Source: Prorocentrum cordatum (Eukaryota; Sar; Dinophyceae; Prorocentrales; Prorocentraceae). From it: a DNA stretch of 64,000 nt. The notes under the pieces are model-generated. The model made no database searches. It worked only from the letters and a program-made list of their open reading frames with translations, and was not told the DNA's origin. The stretch spans positions 175,842-239,841 of the forward strand of contig CAUYUJ010014598.1 in NCBI GenBank assembly GCA_963575745.1. The letters run 5' to 3'. Within the stretch, counting starts at the first letter, position 1. Each line of letters starts with the position of its first letter. Of this stretch, positions 12,986 through 22,095 are shown piece after piece. The position numbers and the translations under genes are program-made.

Positions 12986-13222
12986 CTCGCACCTCGATTC
13001 TCGATGTCCTCTCTGCTTTGCTATCTGTGTCTTGCCCTCGGAGCCCCGCGGGGGCCGGCGGACTCCGCGTTCCGGGTCCTGAGCGTCGGCGACGACTCGT
13101 GCCACCTGGAGGCCGTGAACAGGTCGCAGGAGCGTTCGGAGGGGCCCCCACGCCTTGTTGTCGTGAAATCAAGACAGGAAGCCTTTGGCGACGTTCGGCA
13201 TCTGGGAGCTCTTACCAGGTCC

Positions 13223-13348
13223 CTTGGCATCGTTGGGACGTGTGCATTTTGTCGGCGTGGACCATCGGGAAGCACTTTGGGCCATCTCGCGAGAAAATGC
13301 GCGCACGACACCGAAAAATAGGGGAAGGGGCGTCCGAGCGATGGCGAG
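13223..13348. mobile_element. MITE family 1, copy A
   Basis: This is a roughly 126-base element. The left end resembles CTTGGCATCGCTCGGACGTG and the right end is an inverted copy (CGTCCGAGCGATGGCGAG). It has no coding capacity. This is the most diverged of five copies in the window. Confidence 0.7.
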
Positions 13349-13429
13349 GCCCCGCGACCGTCAAAAAAACAGTGCGGGATGGAAAGCTGGCCCCGGTCAA
13401 GGGGGCCAGACCTTTGGACCACGACTTCG

Positions 13430-13960
13430 GGGTGCTGGGGGGTTCGAGTCGTCGACGCCAACGACGCCGACGCCGACGCTGGAGGCCTGCGAGCAGCCAC
13501 GGCTGCCGCAGCTGCGGCCTCTGCCGAGGGCCACGGCAGGGGTCGGCTCCATGCCGACACATCGGCGGGGATCGAGGTCCGAGCGTCGTCGACTCTCGGA
13601 CCACGATTTCTCGTCGTCGAGCTCTCGATTCCTCGTCAAGCCTGCGATTCCTCGTCGGGCCTCCTCGGACCCTCGGACCACGATTTCCATGTTTTTTTAT
13701 ATGTCTCATTTCACGACCCTCGGACCACGGTTTGCGATTTCCATGGTTTCTTTGTTCCCCATGGTGTCACGACCCTCGGACCACGGTTTCCACGATTCCG
13801 TCGACCCTCGGATCACGATTTCCGCGCGTTCGTGGGACCCGATCCCTCGTCGAGCCTCCGATTCCTCGTCGACCCCCAGGGCCACGACACTCGGGCCCAC
13901 GGCCCTCGGGCCCCCCTCGGGGCCCGAGGGCTCCTGGTCATGGTGGCCCCCAAGATTTCC
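13430..13960. repeat. CTCGGACCACGATTTC short-motif repeat region
   Basis: The motif CTCGGACCACGATTTC or CTCGGACCACGGTTTC occurs near 13596, 13673, 13722, 13775 and 13806, mixed with CGATTCCTCGTCG-type repeats. No gene is supported. Confidence 0.6.
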
Positions 13961-14101
13961 AGGGCTCCTCCGCGCGGCCAGAGATGGCCGGCGAATGGCA
14001 GTGCTCCTGGTCTTCGTCGCGCGCGCAGGGGCGGACGGGTAACGAGGATTATGTTCCTGGTTGTTCGGGCGGCCAGAGATGGACGGCCAATGGCCCTCTG
14101 C

Positions 14102-14231
14102 CTTGGCATCGCTCGGACGTGTGCATTTTTTCTCGGCGAGAAACGTCGAGGAACATCCTGGACCATCGAGCAACAAAAACACGCACGAAACCGACAAATG
14201 CACGGGAAATGAACGTCCGAGCAATGGCAAA
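14102..14231. mobile_element. MITE family 1, copy B
   Basis: It begins CTTGGCATCGCTCGGACGTG, has the internal block TTTTCTCGGCGAGAAACGTC and ACACGCACGAAACCGAC, and ends GTCCGAGCAATGGCAAAG. The ends are inverted repeats of about 20 bases. Confidence 0.75.
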
Positions 14232-14622
14232 GGGGGGGACGAAATCTGCTATATGCAGCTGGTTTCGGCCCCGCTTGGCCCAGTCCTCGATACATCGGCG
14301 CCTCCTGGCGCCGGGAGGCGCCGGGAAAGTCAGCTACGTGAGCTGATTCTCAAAGCCCCCCTTTGCTGTCCACCCCTTTCGCCCGAACTCCTGACAGCGG
14401 TCTCTGTTCCAGGTGCCGCGCGGCCAGTGGCGCACGGCCAAGTGCGAATGGCCCAGGGCCGCTGGAAGCTCGGGGCTCTCCGGGAGCGCAGGCGGGGCCA
14501 ACGTGCGAGTCCCGACTTCGTTCTCGTCCTGGCTCGGAGGCTCTGCCATTCTTCGCCCCTTGGGGGCGGGAGGCTCCAGGGGGGCCTTCTGGTTGCCACG
14601 GCCGGGTTCGTCTGAAACATCC

Positions 14623-14741
14623 ATTGGCATCGCTCGGACGTGTGCGTCTTTTCTCGGCGAGAACCATCCTGGACCGTCGAGCAAAGAAACACGCACCAAA
14701 CCGAACAATGGACGGGAAATGGACGTCCCAGCAACGGCAAG
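14623..14741. mobile_element. MITE family 1, copy C
   Basis: Same organisation as copy B, with left end ATTGGCATCGCTCGGACGTG and right end GGACGTCCCAGCAACGGCAAG. One of the two internal ACCATC motifs is deleted, so it is about 10 bases shorter. Confidence 0.75.
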
Positions 14742-16020
14742 ATTTGTGTCAAAGCGCGCACGGGGACGGATTCGGGACCCCCCTCCCTTTGAAGCAGCGG
14801 CGAGGCGCCCGGCGTGCCTATAGGCCCACCAAAGGATAGATGGTCGAATAACCTCTGTGGCTTGCACGAGACGTTCTCAGGACATGTCTGACTTACAGGC
14901 CGACTCGGTTTGAAGCAGTTGATTTATGTGATATGAGCATTGTGTTTGATGTTATTCAGGCTTCGCGTATCCCATGCAGCACGTTCAGAAACGCTGGTCA
15001 TGAGAGCTGATGGGATATGAACGAAGAGACACACATAATTAGTGAAACAAGGCGGGTAACCAGGAGTGAGAGAGATCTCTGGGAGCAAGGGGGTGGCCAT
15101 GGAGGGCCTCTTCGGGCCATCCCTGGGGCCCGCGGGTGGACCAGGGGAGGAGGAGGAGGAGGAGGAGGAGGAGGAGGAGGAGGAAGAAGAGGACAAGGAG
15201 AGGAAAAGGAGGAGGAGGAGGAGGCAAGCCGCCGGTACCTTTCGGAGGACCTAAGGATGATGAGTCCCAGTGTGAACGACCTGACCCCAGCCTGGACCCA
15301 CGACCGGTAGCGGTGGAAAGGCCAGCTGGAACAACCCCTGTCCATATCCAGTTCCTTGGGACACCGACGGCACAAGCACGCAGACAAGGCAACACCAAGT
15401 GGAGGGACACAGGGTGGACGGACACAGGGCTTGCCAATTTCACCGAGTGGACGGACGCAGGGTTCGCCGACATCGATCGGGTCAAGGAGAAGAACGGGCA
15501 TTTCATCCAGCCTGGGGCCGAGACCAACCTACGAGGGCCACAGTTCCGTGCAACACTCAAGGAATTCAAGAGGTCCCAGTAGCTCGTGGAAGCGCGAGGG
15601 CAGTTTGGGCGAGGGAGCGCATAGGTGGCGATAGGCCCCCATAGAACTTCGCGCGCCGTCTGCCTGCGACGCGTGCCAAGTTTGGGCCCCCCCTGCTGCT
15701 CAGCAAGGCATGTGGTCTGCGCGCGAGGCCAGACTGCGCAGCGCCACTCTCCCTTCCCCTCCGCCTACTATTTCGCGGTCGGGCAGGGCCTGTCAAAAAG
15801 GACGTCATGCAAATGTTGGAGGCGATGGCGTTCCAGATTCAAATAGCGGGAGACCCCGTCACTCTCGTCGCCGAGTGGAGCATGGAGGAATTTCGGGAAG
15901 CGGAGATAAAAGAAATTTGTTGGTGCCAGGTGCGTCTTGCCAGAGGGGACCGCCCGCGTCCACGGCATGAGGGTGATCGATATCCGCCTCGCCTTCTCTT
16001 TCCGAAGCCTTGACCTCAAC
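14742..16020. other. Gene-poor stretch with a GGA array
   Basis: A GGA run lies at about 15147-15184. The remainder has no recognisable gene. A short repeat of GTGGACGGACACAGGGTTGCC type occurs at 15401-15475. Confidence 0.5.
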
Positions 16021-16157
16021 ATGGAATGCGACTACGATCTACGAGGGTCCTTTGGGGACCAGCCATATCTGGTGCTGAAGGGCCCCTGACTTCAAGATTG
16101 AATACGACTACGATGTACGAGGGTCTTTTTTGGGATCAGCCAACTCTGGTGCTAAAC
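16021..16157. repeat. Direct duplication, ~60 bases
   Basis: Two copies begin ATGGAATGCGACTACGATCT (16021) and ATTGAATACGACTACGATGT (16097) and both end near CTGGTGCTGAA or CTGGTGCTAAA. They are separated by about 17 bases. Confidence 0.75.
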
Positions 16158-17741
16158 GGTACGCTGGCAGATGAGTTCCTGGACCGCCAGGACCAGGTGC
16201 TAACTACACCCCCCTTAAGATACCGCTGGGCTTCCAGGGCCTTGCCCTCGCTTGGGGCACCTTCCTGGGCCCGGCCCGCCAGAGGGCTACCCAACGACCG
16301 CGTTCAGCATGCCGAGTAGCGGATGTTTGCACAATTCCCGTGCTTTCACATCGCGATGCTACTTCTGCGTCGCAGTTGAAGCTTTTTGCTTCTGCCCGAG
16401 GATGGCTGGACCCAAGGACAGGCGCATTGCCGAAGATGCGCGCGAGCTCTTCACGCCACCAGTGTCCAGCCCAAGCAACCCAAGGCGGGAATGGCAGCAG
16501 GATCATAAAGCTATCTTTCCAGGATCCAGGACTTGCTGGGGGCGCGCATGGGCAGGACCTCCCCCTGAGAAAACCTCAAGACGGCTCGCATGGAGGGACA
16601 AGTTCGGAGGCGCCATGGCACGCAGCCGACCACGAGAGGGCCCAGCAGCCAAGGCGAGACAGCTACCTCAGGCGCCCCGTTGGGTCATCGAGGACTTCCT
16701 GAAAGCCAGCAAGAGCGTTCAGGATCGAGTTGGCCGCGGGTTCTAGCATCATAAACAGAGATGCTCCCAGGATAGACTCCAACAGAGCCGTCGATGGGGA
16801 AACTACGTGGGCCCATGGGCACGACGCGCGCCCGAAGGCACGCCGGGCCAGGAGGCGCGGTCTCACGGGCAGCCTGCGCGGGACCCGCGCGAGCGCTCGC
16901 GACCTCGAGCGCCCCGCGTCTCTCCAGCTGCGCCAGGCGCGCGTCGCTTCTCCGGCGCCGTGGCCACGCGGGCCGACAAGTGGAACACCTTGCTGCGGAT
17001 AGCCCGAAGCCGCCGAAGCCTTTGCCAAGCTGAACCAGATCCTGAATGACACTGCTGAGTCTAGCTGCGTCTGGCCCACGCAGGCTCTTCCGGCCGAAGT
17101 CGGAGCGCATCCCGAACCGCCAGGGGGAGGAGACAGGTCTGTTGCCAGAGCCCAGGGGATCTACAGAGCACGGAGCAGGATCCGGAAGGGAGCAGTCGCC
17201 AAGTGGGAGTGAGGGAAGGCGTGGATCTGGGAGGGCGCGGCGAAGGCCGAGACCCACTCGAGGCTGTTCTCCTCGGACGTGCCAGTGCAGGGGCTGCCAG
17301 TAGGGTCGACGTTGACTGGGCCGCGCTGCTTCCAGACGCCGACGAGCTGTTCGACGCGCACAGCCCATGCTGGGCCAAGGCGCGAGGCGAGAGCCTTCAG
17401 TGCCCCGTGCGCGCGCGCAGCAGAACAGATCGGACCCTCACCATGGGCCCCGAGGCCTCAGGGTCAAACTCCGTCGAACGGCCCACGCTGCAAGCCTGCG
17501 CGCAGAGCGCGGGCTGGCCGCGCGCCCGCCAGCGCGACGCGCAAGACAACGCACGCAGCCACCACCGCCCGGCGGAGGTTGTTAGTTCTTGGGCCAGCGG
17601 CTTTTCCGCGGCCCACGGGCGCCGCGAAGGCCCGGCCCTCGGGGCCGCGGCCGAGGGCGCCCCGAGCCCCGTCAAGAACACTAGGGGCTGCTGAGATTGC
17701 AAACACTGCGTGGGGCAGCTCGCGAGATGTCTTATCCTCGC
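16158..17741. other. Unassigned stretch left of the large retroelement
   Basis: Several overlapping open frames exist on both strands (for example a + frame at 17203-17694 and a - frame at 16685-17368). None carries a motif I recognise and none is clearly preferred by codon bias. Exons of an unknown gene cannot be excluded. Confidence 0.4.
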
Positions 17742-17896
17742 TAGGATGTTTGGTAAAACTGATGGATCTCCCCGTTTTCCAGGACTGGCGCGGGCTTCTC
17801 CCTTGGTCCCCTCGCTCCTGCCCTTGCCTCTTGCCGTCCTCTCTCCCCTTCTTTACCACCGCCATTCGGCGGCTCAAGCCTTTTGAGGCCAAGCTG
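17742..17896 (+). repeat. Candidate A1 repeat (left end of DIRS-like element)
   Basis: About 155 bases match 37321-37475 with a few substitutions and a short indel, starting at TAGGATGTTTGGTAAAAC and ending at GAGGCCAAGCTGG. The segment includes ACCGCCATTCGGCGGCTCAA, reminiscent of the 3' part of the dinoflagellate spliced leader. Similarity to A2 stops after this point. Confidence 0.75.
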
Positions 17897-18216
17897 GGGG
17901 TCGGCCTCAGTTGGCCTAAGGCCGGGCGCGAGAGGGCCAGAAGACTTCCAGGTCATGGGTCCAGGCCTGGCCGGGGCGCCCGCGGCCGCATGATGCCGCG
18001 CCTGGCGCCGCGCGGCTGGGGGGCGGCAGCGGCGCCGCCCGCGGGCGCGCAGCTGCGCAGCGGCGGGGGGCCTGGGCGCCGATCGGCGCCAGCTCACGCC
18101 AGCCTCGGGGGCACCAGGGGGCGAGGCGCCCTCCGTCGAGGCGAAGCCGCCGAGCCCCCCCGCCAAGCCGGCGACCAGGCGCGAGCCCGCGCCGGCGCCG
18201 GCACGGTGCCAGCCTT

Positions 18217-18252
18217 GGTCATCCGATCCTCCTGTTTTTTGGAGACTACTAA
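18217..18252 (+). repeat. Left terminal inverted repeat of the DNA transposon
   Basis: It reads GGTCATCCGATCCTCCTG followed by a T run and GGAGACTACTAA. It pairs with 21957-21992 with about six mismatches. Subterminal CTAAATTTTGTAGG and CTCTAAATTTTGGAG follow at 18301-18341. Confidence 0.65.
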
Positions 18253-18725
18253 AAGTGATTGCGCCGTGCGAGTGCTAATATACATTTTGTAGCTGATCTC
18301 CTAAATTTTGTAGGGTATCGTAATCCTCTAAATTTTGGAGTGTGTGCATGTCTGTACTTCATATATGATATATGCAGGTCTCATATTCACATATTAAACA
18401 ATGTGGTGCGACCGATACAGGCGCAACCAATATTCGTTTACATCACTGCACACGTGCGCGTTCGATCGTCAGTGCGAGAGCCGTGGATGAACGGGGGCCC
18501 GCGGCGCGGGGCATGTCGTTGCCGCCGTCTAACCTGCTCAGTTGTTGCTATCGCCTGCTAGTTTGCTCTGCTCGCCTGCTTGTTTGCTCTGCTCGCCTGG
18601 TCGTTTGCTCAGCTTGTCTGCTCGTTTGTTCGTTTGTCCTGCTCGTGTTTTTGTGTCGTTGCGGCGTGCTCGTTTGCCCCGACGCATTGTCTATATTTAA
18701 GTGGTTTTGCCTGTTGGCGTTTCGC

Positions 18726-19605
18726 CTGAGTTCCCTTTAGGCTCTCTCGAGGGACCTGAGGGAGGCGCCGCGAGAGGCGGGGCCCGAGGCCTCGAGGGGC
18801 TGGGGGGGACCAGAGAGGGCACAGAGGATGAGGTTGAGGGTGGCTCCTGTTTCAAAACGGTGTTCTCGCTTGAGTTCCCGATGGGGCGCTCTGGAGGGAC
18901 CCATGGGGAGGCGCCGTGAGAGGCGGGGCCCGAGGCCTCTGGGGGCTGGGGGGGACCAGAGAGGGCACAGAGGATGAGGTTGAGGGCGGCTCCTGTTTCA
19001 AAACGGTGTTCTCGCTTGAGTTCCCGATGGGGCGCTCTGGAGGGACCCATGGGGAGGCGCCGTGAGAGGCGGGGCCCGAGGCCTCTAGGGGCTGGGGGGG
19101 ACCAGAGAGGGCACAGAGGATGAGGTTGAGGGCGGCTCCTGTTTCAAAACGGGGTTCTCGCTTGAGTTCCCGATGGGGCGCTCTGGAGGGACCCAAGGGG
19201 AGGCGCCGTGAGAGGCGGGGCCCGAGGCCTCTGGGGGCTGGGGGGACCAGAGAGGGCACAGAGGATGAGGTTGAGGGCGGCTCCTGTTTCAAAACGGGGT
19301 TCTCGCTTGAGTTCCCGATGGGGCGCTCTGGAGGGACCCATGGGGAGGCGCCGTGAGAGGCGGGGCCCGAGGCCTCTAGGGGCTGGGGGGGACCAGAGAG
19401 GGCACAGAGGATGAGGTTGAGGGCGGCTCCTGTTTCAAAACGGTGTTCTCGCTTGAGTTCCCGATGGGGCGCTCTGGAGGGACCCATGGGGAGGCGCCGT
19501 GAGAGGCGGGGCCCGAGGCCTCTGGGGGCTGGGGGGGACCAGAGAGGGCGCAGAGGATGAGGTTGAAGGCGGCTCCTGTTTCAAAACGGGGTTCTCGCTT
19601 GGGCA
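18726..19605. repeat. 146-base tandem repeat, six copies
   Basis: The anchor GATGAGGTTGAGGG (GATGAGGTTGAAGG in the last copy) falls at 18827, 18973, 19119, 19264, 19410 and 19556, giving a period of 145-146 bases. Each unit contains GTTTCAAAACGG, TGAGTTCCCGATGGGGCGCT and GAGAGGCGGGGCCCGAGG. Since 146 is not a multiple of three, the long - strand frame cycles through phases; I do not regard it as a gene. It lies inside the DNA transposon, next to the 3' end of its transposase-like frame. Confidence 0.9.
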
Positions 19606-19658
19606 GGTCCCGAGACGTGTGGGAGTCTTTTTGTCTCGTCTGATTTTTTTGTGGGATC

Positions 19659-21701
19659 TCAGAAACGGCCCATCTCTACGATCGAGCGGTGGAGCCAATT
19701 AGGGTGTGATGCTTCTGCAACTTCAACCGCATCGCCGATGGCGGATTCATCCTGGTAGTTCCAATTTCTTATCGGGTTCCCGAGTACGCCTACCTGGTCT
19801 TCCAGGCAATGAATAAAGGGCTGGTTCTTTGGGTAGAACTTAAACGGCTCATAGCTGATCCCAGGAACCTCGTCGCGCGTCATCCGACCCAGATCTGAAT
19901 ACAGAGCATTGTAACACCGTCCAAACCGCGCAACCTTAGCGGGTGTCGTCCCATGAGTACAGCTCGGCATACATATTTTGCATCATCGCCACTGTGTCCA
20001 TCATGAGTTTCTCTCGCCTGGTATCTGGCGGGATGAAGGTCCCCATAATCTTAAGAACACACGGTAACATATATCGTGTCTCAGCTGCTTTGGTTCGAAG
20101 TCTTGGTGGTTTCCTTGACTGCTTAATCATGAGGCTTGTTAGGAATCGCACTGGGGGCGCGTCTTGGCCGAGTTGCTTCGAAGCGCAGTGCACGAGCGCA
20201 TTGAGATCAGAAATCGTGCTGCCAGGATTCGTCACTGCGCCTCCCATTTCTACAAACAACTCAAACAGAACATTCCCCAACCGAACTTGTAGGCAACCCA
20301 TGTCTAGCACATGCATCAAGTCGATTGTTACATATTCGATTGAACATCCTGGGATGTCAAAAATTGACGAGAGCTCGTGTCCCTCAGCAACAACCCAAAT
20401 CATGAAAGATTCGTGGTTGAGCATCGTCGTTCTCCATGCTGCCGTTGCAGAGGCATCTGTGAAGGGCAGTTTCGGTCCTCGTTCAGCGTGGCATTTCCAG
20501 CAGCACCTCGCGTTTTTCTGGTCCCCCCAACTTGGGCGTCAAAATTGCACTCGCCCCCAACCCTGGAATTGAGGAGCCTTTTTATTGGTGGATGCGTAGG
20601 GGAAGGGAGGCGGTACAATTTCAACAGCCGCGTCCTGTGAGAAACAAGCACTGCTTCAGCCATGCCCAGTCTCCACGCTTTTGCAAACAACATCCCCTTG
20701 CACGAAGGGGTCCCTGACGACGAGCACGATCTCGATCACCTTTGAAACCAGATTCGGCAAAGGGTACACCATCGTGGCGAACTGTTGGATGGAACCCCGA
20801 AAGCATGACCTGGAACGCCCAAGCTAGCACAGCCCAAACAACTTCAAATGTGTGTCTGCCTCGGCAGCCACAGTCGCAAGTCATTCGTTTCGCCCAGCCA
20901 CAAAACCTATGACGCTTATGTGTGTTGCCAGACACGGCAGAGTAAGTCAAGAGATACAAGGAATCTCTGGTCAAAAACGGTGCCGTATCTCCCCATATAC
21001 CCCAAACCACGGTGTTCTCGACGTCTTCCACCGATAATCTGAGGTCACGGCCGTTGGCCCAGGTCTGTCGTGTCGAATACAAAGGAGTATCAGGTTCAAT
21101 GTGGGACCAGTCAGAAATTGGCCTGGCGTCCGTTTCAATAATCTCCCACGGCAACGAAACATACATTGTGTCATTGAACTGTTTTTGCTTTTTTCGCCCC
21201 AGAATTTTCCAACCGCGGCATACACATCTGGACGACCCGATTCTCTGGCAAGTTTTTTTTTTGTTTTACATTCCTTGACGCATTGGCCTCCCAGCTGGCA
21301 GGGCGCTTGGACGAGTCAGCGCCATCGGTCAGTTCCACAACGTCTTTTGCACTCAGCTTTCCTTTTTTGAAACGGGATCTAGCAAATTCGTTCGACCGCT
21401 GCTCTGCCGAAACAGGACCGTCAACCTCAACCTCGACATCTCGCTCACGATTCAATTGCTGAAGGCGTTGTTTCACACCAGGCATGCGTTGCTCGAACCA
21501 AAAATGTCTACGCTGGGATGCTGCCCCTGGTCCCACGCGACTCCTCGCTTCCAGGGGCAACGAAATGTGCGAGAAGTGTGCCGAAACGCGCGTTGCCGAC
21601 ATACCCTCGCATCGTATCAAAGTCCGCGTTCCCCCGTGCCGCGGGGGAACATGCGTGAAGCCAGCTGGGCTCTTCACATAATTGTATGTATATACGTACA
21701 T
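19659..21701 (-). pseudogene. Broken transposase-like gene of the nested DNA transposon
   Basis: The reading frame is recoverable in pieces on the - strand: 21171-21701 (basic N-terminal part with FARSRFKKGKLSAKD), 20621-21166 (CDCGCRGRHTFE, then GDWAWLKQ), about 20530 to 19936 (CCWKCHAERGPKLPF, LMHVLDMGCLQVRLGN), and 19970-19659 (FYPKNQPFIHCLEDQVG, WNYQDESAIGDAV). Between the third and fourth pieces a single-base shift after YSWDDTR interrupts the frame. Between the second and third, the CLFLTGRGC stop could be a lesion or a retained intron. I know this protein type as a recurrent one in dinoflagellate genomes but cannot name its superfamily. The D..MH..D-type motif is loosely like CACTA/Tnp2 transposases, which is only a suggestion. 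Confidence 0.55.
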
Positions 21702-21850
21702 ACATTATATATATATATGTATATATAGACATATATACATATATATATACACATATATATACATATATAGAGAGATATATAGATGTGTGTGAATGTGTGT
21801 GCGTGTGTGTTCCCATGTGCTGTGCGTTCATGTACATGTGCACATGCAAC
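21680..21850. repeat. TA-rich and GT microsatellite
   Basis: Alternating TATATACATA and TATATAGACA runs pass into GTGTGTGAATGTGTGTGCG. It lies between the transposase-like frame and the right inverted repeat of the DNA transposon. Confidence 0.85.
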
Positions 21851-21956
21851 TCAAATCATCTAAATTTTGGTGGTTTTGCATCACACACTGAATTTTAGAT
21901 GTGCGCCTCCAAAGTGACATCAACCTCTAAAATTTGGAGGGGAACTACCAACAAAA

Positions 21957-21992
21957 TTAGAAGTATCTAAAAAACAGGAGGTTCTGATGAGC
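21957..21992 (-). repeat. Right terminal inverted repeat of the DNA transposon
   Basis: Read on the - strand it begins GCTCATCAGAACCTCCTG followed by a T run and AGATACTTCTAA, the partner of 18217-18252. Subterminal CTAAATTTTGG and CTCTAAAATTTGGAG motifs lie at about 21860-21945. Confidence 0.65.
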
Positions 21993-22095
21993 AGGGAGGC
22001 GAGGGCGGCAGAGCGCGCGCGCGCGCCGGGGCTGCCCCGCGGCCCCGGCGCCGCCGCCAGCCGGCAGGCGCTACGGGCGAGCGGCGGCCCTGCTG

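Larger units (their letters stand above)
18217..21992 (-). mobile_element. DNA transposon with terminal inverted repeats, nested in the DIRS-like element
   Basis: The outer 36 bases (18217-18252 and 21957-21992) are inverted copies matching at about 30 positions, with a core CCTCCTGTTTTTT. Just inside both ends lie repeated CTAAATTTTGG motifs in both orientations, as expected for subterminal transposase-binding repeats. The interior is clearly more A+T-rich than the flanking retroelement. It carries a six-copy tandem repeat and a broken - strand open frame. The flanks do not show an obvious target-site duplication, so exact ends and superfamily are open. Confidence 0.65.

Noticed and set aside
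11074-13172. His-rich, Met-rich, Ile-rich and Asp-rich frames on both strands
   Set aside because: They are direct translations of CAT/CAG arrays in different phases.
13018-14346. A 442-codon + frame between 13 and 14.3 kb
   Set aside because: It runs through two MITE copies and a CTCGGACCACG repeat region and changes character accordingly.
18852-19487. A 211-codon - strand frame with repeated MGPSRAPHRELKRE-type segments
   Set aside because: The 146-base period changes phase at each unit, so the 'repeats' of the protein are not in register; it is the tandem DNA repeat being read through.
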